Below the pieces are notes generated by a model. The model was not told the origin of the DNA and made no database searches. It saw nothing but the letters and a program-made list of their open reading frames with translations. From AC-32 sp035473395 (GTDB taxonomy: Bacteria > Actinomycetota > Thermoleophilia > Gaiellales > Gaiellaceae), in NCBI GenBank assembly GCA_035473395.1, contig DATIOF010000015.1, forward strand, positions 1 through 12,402: a stretch of 12,402 bases of DNA, given 5' to 3'. Of the stretch, positions 5,938 through 12,402 are shown piece after piece. Each line of letters opens with the position of its first letter. The stretch's first letter is position 1. The position numbers and the translations under genes are program-made.

Positions 5938-7374
5938 GTGGTGGGGGAGCTGATTGCGGATCGCTACGAGCTGGCGGAGCTCGTCGGCACCGGCGGCATG
6001 TCGAGCGTCTACCGGGCGCATGACCGGTTGCTCGAGCGTGACGTTGCGCTGAAGGTGCTGCACGAGCAGTTCACGGCCGACACCGACTACGTCGAGCGGT
6101 TCCGACGCGAGGCGCGCTCGGTCGCGCAGCTTTCGCACCCGAACATCGTCACCGTGATCGACCGGGGCGAGCAGGACGGGCGTCAGTTCATCGTCTTCGA
6201 GTACATCGACGGCGAGAACCTGAAGTCGCTCGTCGAGCGCGAGGGCGCGCTGCCCGAGGACGAGGCGGTGCGGTTGACGCTGCAGGTCGCGCGGGGGCTG
6301 GGCTTCGCGCACGACAACGGGCTCGTCCACCGCGACGTAAAGCCCCAGAACGTGCTCCTCAACGGCGCCCACCAGGCGAAGGTGACCGACTTCGGGATCG
6401 CCCGGTCGCTCGACGTCAAGGGCGGGCTGACCCAGACCGGGACGGTGATGGGCACGAGCGACTACATCGCGCCCGAGCAGGCGCGCGGCGCGCACGTCGA
6501 CGAGCAGAGCGACATCTACTCGCTCGGGGTGGTGCTGTACGAGCTGCTCACCGGCGAAGTGCCGTTCCCCGGCGACAACTTCGTCGCGGTTGCGATGCGT
6601 CACATCAACGAGCCGCCGCCGAGCGTGCGCGAGCACCGGCCGGACGTCTCGCCTCGAGTGGACGCGGCCATCCGCCGCGCGATGGCCAAGGAGCCGCGTG
6701 ACCGCTTCGGCTCGATGAACGAGTTCTGCGCCGAGCTGACCGCGAGCCTCGCGCCCGAGTCCGACACCTCGGGTGCCCAGACGATGGTCGTCCCCGGCAG
6801 GCGTCCGTCGCGGCCACCGGCGGACCGTCCGAGCATCGGGCCGTTGTTGCTGTTGCTCGGCGGCCTGGCGGTGCTGGCCGGCATCCTCGCCGCCGTCTTC
6901 GCGTTCACGGACCCCGGCGGCGAGCTCTCGAACCTCGTCGGCAAGAAAAGCACTCCCGCCGCCCACGCCGGGCCGGTCCACTTCACCGCGGCCGCCGCGT
7001 ACGACCCGCTCGGCGACAACTCCGAGCACGACGCCCAGGCCGGGAATGCGATCGACGGCGACCCGGGCACCTACTGGAACACCGAGCATTACAACGGCGC
7101 CCTGCCAAAAAAGGGCGTCGGCCTCGTCGTGGGCATGAGCACCGCGAAGAAGTTGAGCAAGCTCACCGTCCGGAGCGATACGCAGGGCTTCACCGCCACG
7201 ATCGAGTCGGGCTCTTCGGCGACTGGCCCCTTCAAGCCGGTCTCCGCCTCACAGCAGGTGGGAGGCAACACGACGTTCTCGCTCAAGGGCGACTCGGCGC
7301 GGTACTACCTCGTCTGGATCACGAACCTCGGCTCGAACTCCTCCGTCGAGATCAACGAGGTCAAGGGCAGCTAA
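5938..7374 (+). CDS. Receptor Ser/Thr protein kinase with extracellular discoidin-like domain
   Basis: A 478-residue kinase (PknB-like Hanks type). The glycine loop GTGGMSSVYRAHD is near residue 20, the ATP-binding Lys is at 39 (VALKVL), and the catalytic loop HRDVKPQNVL has Asp133. DFGIARS has Asp151 for magnesium, and GTSDYIAPEQARG ends the activation segment. A Pro/Arg-rich linker leads to one membrane helix at about 300-323. The outer part (345-478) resembles an F5/8 type C (discoidin) fold: AAAYDPLGDN, then AIDGDPGTYWNTE, the family's D-G-x-x-x-T-x-W pattern, and a C-terminal strand YYLVWITNLG. Such domains usually bind glycans or lipids; the ligand here is unknown. GTG 5938 is favoured; TTG 5929 and GTG 5941 are possible. 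The stop overlaps that of ddl. Confidence 0.9.
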   Translation: MVGELIADRYELAELVGTGGMSSVYRAHDRLLERDVALKVLHEQFTADTDYVERFRREARSVAQLSHPNIVTVIDRGEQDGRQFIVFEYIDGENLKSLVEREGALPEDEAVRLTLQVARGLGFAHDNGLVHRDVKPQNVLLNGAHQAKVTDFGIARSLDVKGGLTQTGTVMGTSDYIAPEQARGAHVDEQSDIYSLGVVLYELLTGEVPFPGDNFVAVAMRHINEPPPSVREHRPDVSPRVDAAIRRAMAKEPRDRFGSMNEFCAELTASLAPESDTSGAQTMVVPGRRPSRPPADRPSIGPLLLLLGGLAVLAGILAAVFAFTDPGGELSNLVGKKSTPAAHAGPVHFTAAAAYDPLGDNSEHDAQAGNAIDGDPGTYWNTEHYNGALPKKGVGLVVGMSTAKKLSKLTVRSDTQGFTATIESGSSATGPFKPVSASQQVGGNTTFSLKGDSARYYLVWITNLGSNSSVEINEVKGS

Positions 7375-8381
7375 TAGCGAAGCCGCGAGCGCCGTTCGTG
7401 CCGCTCCAGCGCGAGCTGCACCAACCGCTCGACCAGCTTGGGGTACGGCACCCCGGATTTCTCGAAGAGCGCGGCGTAGACGCTCGTCGCCGTGAAGCCG
7501 GGGATCGTGTTCAGCTCGTTGACGAGCACCTCGCCGCCGGCCCGCACGAAGAAGTCGACCCGCGCCATGCCCTCGCACTCGCCGGCCACGAACGCCTGCA
7601 CGGCGAGGTCCTGGACGCGCTCGATCGTCTCCTGCTCGAGGCGCGGCGGGACGATCAGATCCATGCCGCCGTCCGCGTACTTGGCCGAGTAGTCGTACCA
7701 GTCGGCGCCCTCGAAGCCGTGCGAGACGATCTCGCCGGGCAACGACGCCTCGGGCTGCTCGTTGCCGAGCACGCCGCACTCGACCTCGACCCCGTCCACG
7801 AACTCCTCGACGAGCACCTTCTCGTCGTGCTCGAACGCCAGCGCGACCGCCGTAGCGAGCTCCTCGTCGTCGTGCACCTTGGAGATCCCGACCGACGAGC
7901 CGAGCCGCGCGGGCTTGACGAAGGCGGGATAGCCGAACGGGTTCTCCGGCCCCTGGCCGATCCGCAGCGTGATGTTGCGCGTGACGGGGATGCCGCGGTC
8001 GCGCATCACGGCCTTGAAGACGTCCTTGTCCATCGCCAGCGCCGAGCCGAGCACGCCCGCGCCGACGTAGGGCACGCCGGCGAGCTCGAGCAGACCCTGC
8101 ACCGTGCCGTCCTCGCCGAACGGCCCGTGCAGGACCGGGAAGACGACGTCGACCTCGCCGAGCGTGGCCGGCACCTTCGAGGTGGGCACGGGCAGCGTCT
8201 CGGCGATCGAGCCGTTCCCGCTGCCGAGCTCCCAGCGCCCGTCGCGACCGATCTCGATCGTCACGGTCTCGTAACGCTCGGGGTCGAGCGCGTCGATCAC
8301 CGAGCGGGCCGAAGCGAGCGAGACGTCGTGCTCGGAGGAGCGACCGCCGAGCAGGACTGCGACGCGGACGCGGGCGCTCAC
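7371..8381 (-). CDS. ddl: D-alanine--D-alanine ligase
   Basis: A 336-residue ATP-grasp enzyme that joins two D-alanines for the peptidoglycan stem peptide. Seen here: LLGGRSSEHDVSLASA with Glu17 for the first D-Ala, HGPFGEDGTVQGLLE, GSALAMDKDV, the ATP-binding PAFVKPARLGSSVGISKV, VECGVLGN, WYDYSAKY in the omega loop, MARVDFF, and the magnesium site NELNTIPGFT. The Tyr in YDY at the omega loop is typical of true D-Ala-D-Ala ligases rather than D-Ala-D-Lac enzymes of vancomycin resistance. Its GTG start overlaps the stop of the PASTA kinase as GTGA, and no ribosome binding site precedes it, so translation is probably coupled. It is the last gene of the cell-wall operon and ends against the other kinase gene. 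Confidence 0.95.
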   Translation of the reverse strand: MSARVRVAVLLGGRSSEHDVSLASARSVIDALDPERYETVTIEIGRDGRWELGSGNGSIAETLPVPTSKVPATLGEVDVVFPVLHGPFGEDGTVQGLLELAGVPYVGAGVLGSALAMDKDVFKAVMRDRGIPVTRNITLRIGQGPENPFGYPAFVKPARLGSSVGISKVHDDEELATAVALAFEHDEKVLVEEFVDGVEVECGVLGNEQPEASLPGEIVSHGFEGADWYDYSAKYADGGMDLIVPPRLEQETIERVQDLAVQAFVAGECEGMARVDFFVRAGGEVLVNELNTIPGFTATSVYAALFEKSGVPYPKLVERLVQLALERHERRSRLRY

Positions 8382-10321
8382 GGCGTCGGTGGGGGCGGAG
8401 GTGCGGTCGGCGTCACGCGTCCGACGACGATCGTCACCGTCGAGCCCTGCGGCGCGCTCGAGTTCGGGCTCGGGCTCTGGCTGAGCACGATCCCGTCCAG
8501 GCCGGGGTCGGTCACGTCCTGATGCTGCACCTTCACCTTGAAGCCGGCGCTCTCGAGCGTCGAGCGGGCCGAGCCCTCGTCCTGACTCGTCACGTCGGGG
8601 ACGGTCGACTGCTTCGGCCCCTTCGACACGCTGAGCGTGACCGTCGCGCCCGGTGACGCGCTCCCGCTCGGGCTCTGGTCGACCACAATGCCCTTCGCCT
8701 GGTCGCTCTCGACGTCCGTGCGCTGGACCGAGAAGCCCTGGTCCCGCAGTGCCTTGCTGGCCTGATCGAACGGCAGCCCGATCACCGAGGGCACGGTCAC
8801 CGCGGCCGGCCCGGAGGAGTAGTTGATCCGGACGGAGCTGCCCTTCTGGATCACCTTGCCGGCGACCGGGTCCTGGGCGACGACCGTGTCGACCGGCTTG
8901 CTCGAATGCACCGCGAAGGTGTGCGGGTCGAGGCCCGCGTTGACGAGCGTGCTGACCGCGTCGTCGCGCGACTTGCCGATCACGCTCGGCACCTGCACGG
9001 TCTCTTTGCCCTTCGAGACGGTGAGCTGGACGCTCGTGTGCTTCGCGACGTGGTCGCCGGCCGCCGGGCTCTGGTCGATCACCGTCCCTTTCGGGACGGA
9101 GTCGCTGAACTCCCTGCCGACCTGCGGGTTCAGGCTCGCGCCGTTGATCTTCTGGACCGCCAGCGACTCGGTCAGGCCCTTCACGAACGGCACCGAGACC
9201 GGCTGGTTCTTGCTCAACTGATCCTGGATCTTCGTGTAGGCGAACCAGGCCGCGCCGGCGGCCGCGAGCAGCAGGAGCACCGACAGCACCCACGGCCAGA
9301 CGGGCCGGCGCCGGCGCGGCGGGCCCTCGTAGCCGTAGTAGCCGGCGGGTGGCGTGCTGCCCGGCGGCACTCCGTGCACCGGCGGGGTCACCGGAGCCCG
9401 CGAGATCACCGAGGTCGGCGCGGCGGCCATCAGGCCCGAGCCGGCGAGCACTGCCGTCGCCGCCGTCTCGGTCTCGGGGTCGACCGGCAATCCCTCGGCC
9501 ACACGCACCAGGTCGGCGTCCATCTCCTCGGCGCTCTGGTAGCGCTCGGAAGGATCCTTGGCCAACGCGCGCAGGACGACGGAGTCGAGGTCGTGCGGCA
9601 CCTCGGGTCGCAGCTCAGAGGGCGGCTTCGGCACCTCCGAGAGGTGCTTCATCGCGATCTCGAGCGGCGTGTCGCCCGTGAACGGCACCTGCCCGGTCAG
9701 CATCTCGTAGAGCACGACGCCCACCGAGTAGAGGTCGGAAGTCTGGTCGACCGGCGCGCCGCGAGCCTGCTCGGGCGAGAGATATTGCGCCGTTCCGATG
9801 ATCGAGCCGACCTCGGTCATCTGGCTCGCGCCCGAGCGGGCGATGCCGAAGTCGGTCACCTTCAGCCGGCCCTCGGGGCCGACGAGGACGTTGTGCGGCT
9901 TGATGTCGCGGTGAACGATTCCGTGCTTGTGGGCGAACCCGACGGCCGCCAGGATCTGGCGCGCGTAGTCGATCGTGATCTTGATCGGCGCGGGCCCCCG
10001 CCCGACGATCAGCTCCTTCAGCGAGCGGCCGTCGAGGTACTCCATCGCGATGTAGTAGGTGCCTTCGGCCTCGCCGCGGTCGTAGATCGAGACGATGTTC
10101 GGATGCGACAGGCCGGCCGCGTTCTTGGCCTCGCGCCGGAAGCGCTCGATGAACGAGTCGTCGGCCGCGTGGCGGTCGTTGAGGATCTTGATCGCGACGC
10201 GGCGGCCCAGCTCCTGGTCCTCGGCCAGGTAGACGTCCGCCATCCCGCCCGCGCCGAGCTTGCGCTCGATGCGGTAGCGGCCGTCGAAGACGGAGCCGAT
10301 CAGCGTGTCCGAGACGGCCAT
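8378..10321 (-). CDS. pknB: Ser/Thr protein kinase with four PASTA repeats (PknB type)
   Basis: A 647-residue membrane kinase. The glycine loop LGAGGMADVY is at 22-31, Lys45 in VAIKIL, HRDIKPHN with catalytic Asp139, DFGIARSG with Asp157, and GTAQYLSPEQARG as in mycobacterial PknB. A Pro- and Tyr-rich linker and an RRRR stop precede one membrane helix at about 343-362. Outside lie four PASTA repeats starting near residues 374, 441, 506 and 571 (VSVPFVKG, VQVPSVIG, VTVPSVIG, STVPDVTS), then a proline-rich tail. PASTA domains bind muropeptides or lipid II, so this kinase should report cell-wall state and phosphorylate growth and division proteins. The start lies 15 bases after pbpA; GAGGA is only one base from the ATG, too close for a good binding site, so coupling with pbpA is likely. 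No separate pknA is seen. Confidence 0.95.
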   Translation of the reverse strand: MAVSDTLIGSVFDGRYRIERKLGAGGMADVYLAEDQELGRRVAIKILNDRHAADDSFIERFRREAKNAAGLSHPNIVSIYDRGEAEGTYYIAMEYLDGRSLKELIVGRGPAPIKITIDYARQILAAVGFAHKHGIVHRDIKPHNVLVGPEGRLKVTDFGIARSGASQMTEVGSIIGTAQYLSPEQARGAPVDQTSDLYSVGVVLYEMLTGQVPFTGDTPLEIAMKHLSEVPKPPSELRPEVPHDLDSVVLRALAKDPSERYQSAEEMDADLVRVAEGLPVDPETETAATAVLAGSGLMAAAPTSVISRAPVTPPVHGVPPGSTPPAGYYGYEGPPRRRRPVWPWVLSVLLLLAAAGAAWFAYTKIQDQLSKNQPVSVPFVKGLTESLAVQKINGASLNPQVGREFSDSVPKGTVIDQSPAAGDHVAKHTSVQLTVSKGKETVQVPSVIGKSRDDAVSTLVNAGLDPHTFAVHSSKPVDTVVAQDPVAGKVIQKGSSVRINYSSGPAAVTVPSVIGLPFDQASKALRDQGFSVQRTDVESDQAKGIVVDQSPSGSASPGATVTLSVSKGPKQSTVPDVTSQDEGSARSTLESAGFKVKVQHQDVTDPGLDGIVLSQSPSPNSSAPQGSTVTIVVGRVTPTAPPPPPTP

Positions 10322-10336
10322 GTCCTCATAAGAAGG

Positions 10337-11830
10337 TTAGTTCGACTTCCCGTTCAGGATTGCCTCCATCACGGCCTTTGCGATCGGCGCCGCGGTGGTG
10401 CCGCCGGAGCCCGTCTGATCCTGCAGCACGACAGCGATCGCGACTCGCGGCGCGCCCACCGGGGCGAAGGCGATGAACCACGTCGTGTTCTTGGATCCAC
10501 GGCCTCCGGCCCCGACCTCGGCCGTCCCGGTCTTGCCGGCGACGCGGATGCCTGGGATCTGCGCGGCCGTGCCGGTGCCGCCGGTGACGACGGCCTCCAT
10601 CATCCGCGTCAGGTCGTCTGCGGTGTGCGCCGTCATCGCGCGCTTGTACTTGCGCGGCTTGGGGCGGCTGACGATGCCGCCCGAGGGCGAGACGACCCGG
10701 TCGACGGCGTGCGGCTCCATGATCACGCCCTTGTTGGCCACCGCCGCGGCCACCATCGCCATCTGCTCCGGCGTCGTGAGCATCCGCTCCTGGCCGAAGG
10801 CGAGACGGCCCGGGTCGACCTGGGTCGCCGGATCCTTCGGGAAGTAGAGCTTGCTGTGGTTGTAGAGCCCGCTCGGCGAGCGCTCGTTGCCGGGCGTCTC
10901 GAGCGGCGGGTCCTCGTAGAAGCCGAACTGCTTCGAGGCGCCGAGGATGCGGCCGGCGCCGATCGTCTTGCCGATCTCGCAGAAGACCGCGTTGATCGAG
11001 TGCTCAAAGGCTTGCAGGAAGTCGACGGAACCGAAGTGCTCGGGGCCGCTCTGATCGCCGAAGTTCTGTACCTGCTTGCCGTACTCGGTGCAGTAGCCCT
11101 TGTCGAAGAAGCGCGAGTCGATCGTGTACTTGCCCGAGTCGAGGGCCGCGGCGCTCGTGACGGCCTTGAACGTCGAGCCGGGCGTGTAGAGGCCGTCGGT
11201 GGCGCGGTTCAGCAGCGGTGCCGCCGGCGTGCAGGCTGCGCGGATGTTGTTGATCCGCGCGAAGTTGCCTTCGACGAGGTTCGGGTCGTAAGTCGGCCGC
11301 GAGGCCATCACCAGCACCTTCCCGGTGCGCGGGTCGATGGCGACCACCGAGCCGCACTTGCCCGCGAGCTGCTGCATCGCCACGCGCTGGGCGCCCGGCT
11401 TGACCGTCAGCCAGACGTCGTTGCCCTTGATCGTCGCGCCGCGGATCTTGTCCAGCGTCGTGTTGAGCACGGTGCCGAGGTTCGAGTTGGAGCCGGTCAG
11501 GTAGTCGTTCAACGACGACTCGAGCCCCGAGCGGGAGCGCGACTGGGTCGAGTAGCCGACGAGATGGGCGAAGAGGCTGCCCTGCGGATAGCGGCGCAGG
11601 TAGAGCTTCTGGCCGGCGACCTTCTTGATCCGGTTCGCGGCCAGGATCGTGCCGTCGGACGCGCGGATGACGCCGCGCCGCACCGAGAACTGCGCCACGC
11701 GCTGGATCTCGTTGTCCTGCCGGTCGGCGAGGCTCGCCGTCGCCCAGGTCTGCCAGTACGTCGTGGCGACGATCAGCGCGGTTACGAGCCCGACGCCCAC
11801 GAGTGCGAGGCGTGCGATCTGGCGGTTCAC
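10337..11830 (-). CDS. pbpA: Class B penicillin-binding protein, peptidoglycan transpeptidase
   Basis: A 497-residue protein with one N-terminal membrane segment (LALVGVGLVTALIVATTYW) and a periplasm-side PBP dimerisation domain beginning RRGVIRASDGTILA. The C-terminal transpeptidase domain carries the three active-site motifs in order: Ser219-Thr-Phe-Lys222 (nucleophile), Ser278-Ile-Asn280 and Lys433-Thr-Gly435. It crosslinks the glycan strands made by its SEDS partner, whose gene lies directly upstream. The size matches actinobacterial PbpA (about 490 residues). Four cysteines at 159, 200, 247 and 284 lie in or near the transpeptidase domain and may form disulfides. The GTG start overlaps the rodA stop as GTGA. 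Confidence 0.95.
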   Translation of the reverse strand: MNRQIARLALVGVGLVTALIVATTYWQTWATASLADRQDNEIQRVAQFSVRRGVIRASDGTILAANRIKKVAGQKLYLRRYPQGSLFAHLVGYSTQSRSRSGLESSLNDYLTGSNSNLGTVLNTTLDKIRGATIKGNDVWLTVKPGAQRVAMQQLAGKCGSVVAIDPRTGKVLVMASRPTYDPNLVEGNFARINNIRAACTPAAPLLNRATDGLYTPGSTFKAVTSAAALDSGKYTIDSRFFDKGYCTEYGKQVQNFGDQSGPEHFGSVDFLQAFEHSINAVFCEIGKTIGAGRILGASKQFGFYEDPPLETPGNERSPSGLYNHSKLYFPKDPATQVDPGRLAFGQERMLTTPEQMAMVAAAVANKGVIMEPHAVDRVVSPSGGIVSRPKPRKYKRAMTAHTADDLTRMMEAVVTGGTGTAAQIPGIRVAGKTGTAEVGAGGRGSKNTTWFIAFAPVGAPRVAIAVVLQDQTGSGGTTAAPIAKAVMEAILNGKSN

Positions 11831-12402
11831 ACGCCACGCTCCGCGTTCGCACGGTTGGAGATCAGCAGCAGGCCCGCGAGCAGGACGAAGTTCGCCACCA
11901 CGCTCGAGCCGCCGTAGCTGACGAACGGGAGCGTGATCCCGGTCAGCGGGATGATCCGCAGGATCCCGCCGACGATGATGAAGGTCTGCAGCGCGAAGGC
12001 GAACGTCAGCCCGACGGCGAGCAGCTTCGAGAAGCCGTCATCCGCCAGCATCGCGATCTTGAAGCCGCGCGCCACGAAGAGCATGTAGACGAGCAGCAGC
12101 GCGGCGACCCCGACGAGGCCGAGCTCCTGCGCGAGCGCCGAGTAGATGAAGTCGGTATTCAGGTAGGGGATCAACGGGTGGCCCGAGGTCGTCTCGAAGG
12201 TGCCTTTGCCGAGGCCGGTGCCGAACCAGTTCCCGTGCCCCACCGAGTAGAGCGACTTGACGAGCTGGTAGCTCGCGCAGTCCTGGCGCGGCAGCTGCTT
12301 GCCGTTGATCGGGCAGTAGACCGCGTGGTCGGTCCACGGGTGCAGCCAGATCGTGACGCGGTCGCGGACGTGGCCGACGAAGTGGTAGACGCCGAACGCG
12401 CC
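11827..12402 (-). CDS. rodA: SEDS-family peptidoglycan glycosyltransferase, C-terminal part (5' end outside window)
   Basis: The frame is open to the right edge; 191 codons and the TGA stop are present. The segment starts in the membrane region GAFGVYHFVGHVRDR. It continues with the large outer loop (IWLHPWTDH, then SLYSVGHGNWFGTGLGKGTF), which is the conserved SEDS loop, and later helices. It ends with LPFVSYGGSSVVANFVLLAG, the family's C-terminal signature. SEDS proteins polymerise lipid II into glycan strands together with a class B PBP. Position directly before pbpA favours RodA over FtsW, by analogy with the mycobacterial rodA-pbpA pair, although sequence alone does not decide. The outer loop contains a Cys pair in an inserted segment (YCPINGKQLPRQDC). 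Confidence 0.92.
   Translation of the reverse strand, partial: GAFGVYHFVGHVRDRVTIWLHPWTDHAVYCPINGKQLPRQDCASYQLVKSLYSVGHGNWFGTGLGKGTFETTSGHPLIPYLNTDFIYSALAQELGLVGVAALLLVYMLFVARGFKIAMLADDGFSKLLAVGLTFAFALQTFIIVGGILRIIPLTGITLPFVSYGGSSVVANFVLLAGLLLISNRANAERGV

Noticed and set aside
8906..11917. Open frame of 1003 codons on the + strand opposite the PASTA kinase and pbpA.
   Set aside because: It is antisense to two clear genes. Its product is a low-complexity mix of Arg, Ala, Asp, His and Val, as expected from the mirror frame of GC-rich codons. No domain or start context was seen.
1..12402. Mobile elements, CRISPR arrays, tRNAs or attachment sites.
   Set aside because: No transposase or integrase-like product, spaced repeats, cloverleaf pattern or terminal repeats were seen. 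Every sizeable region is covered by ordinary chromosomal genes of uniform base composition.

Overview
The window is a gene-dense, very GC-rich stretch from a Gram-positive chromosome, most likely an actinomycete (Actinomycetota). The evidence is a rodA-pbpA-pknB type cell-wall operon with a PASTA kinase, a dCTP deaminase of the mycobacterial bifunctional type, a 4-aminobutyrate aminotransferase with actinobacterial motifs, strong G/C third positions and several apparently leaderless promoters. Within that phylum a deep lineage such as Thermoleophilia is a guess from overall gene style, not something the sequence proves. No mobile element, CRISPR array, tRNA or rRNA was found.

Left part (1-946, + strand): the last 33 codons of DNA-3-methyladenine glycosylase I (tag), then a class I O-methyltransferase. 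A 239-base stretch without a convincing gene follows. It holds a strong rho-independent terminator and, before it, nested long-range complementary segments that fold into a multi-helix RNA of about 200 nt. Near its 5' end is an almost perfect complement of the 16S rRNA 3' tail. This looks like an unrecognised small RNA and is the most interesting item in the window.

Middle part (947-5907): genes lie in divergent and convergent pairs. An atypical SDR/NDUFA9-like NAD(P)-binding protein (-) is divergent from a secreted protein made of three cysteine-paired modules (+). That gene converges on dcd (-), and their stop codons overlap. dcd is divergent from a membrane-anchored putative glycoside hydrolase of the DUF4015 family (+), which is followed by gabT (+). 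Most of these genes have a TANNNT -10 box so close to the start codon that the mRNA would have little or no leader.

Right part (5938-12402): a + strand Ser/Thr kinase with one membrane segment and an extracellular discoidin-like (F5/8 type C-like) domain converges on a - strand operon. In transcription order the operon is rodA (5' end beyond the window), pbpA, a PknB-type kinase with four PASTA repeats, and ddl. rodA/pbpA and pknB/ddl overlap by the same GTGA. The operon joins a SEDS glycan polymerase, its class B transpeptidase partner, a kinase expected to sense peptidoglycan fragments, and the ligase making the D-Ala-D-Ala precursor, so synthesis and sensing of peptidoglycan are expressed together. 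The two kinase genes end on each other with overlapping stop codons (CTAA), the same arrangement as the secreted-protein gene and dcd.
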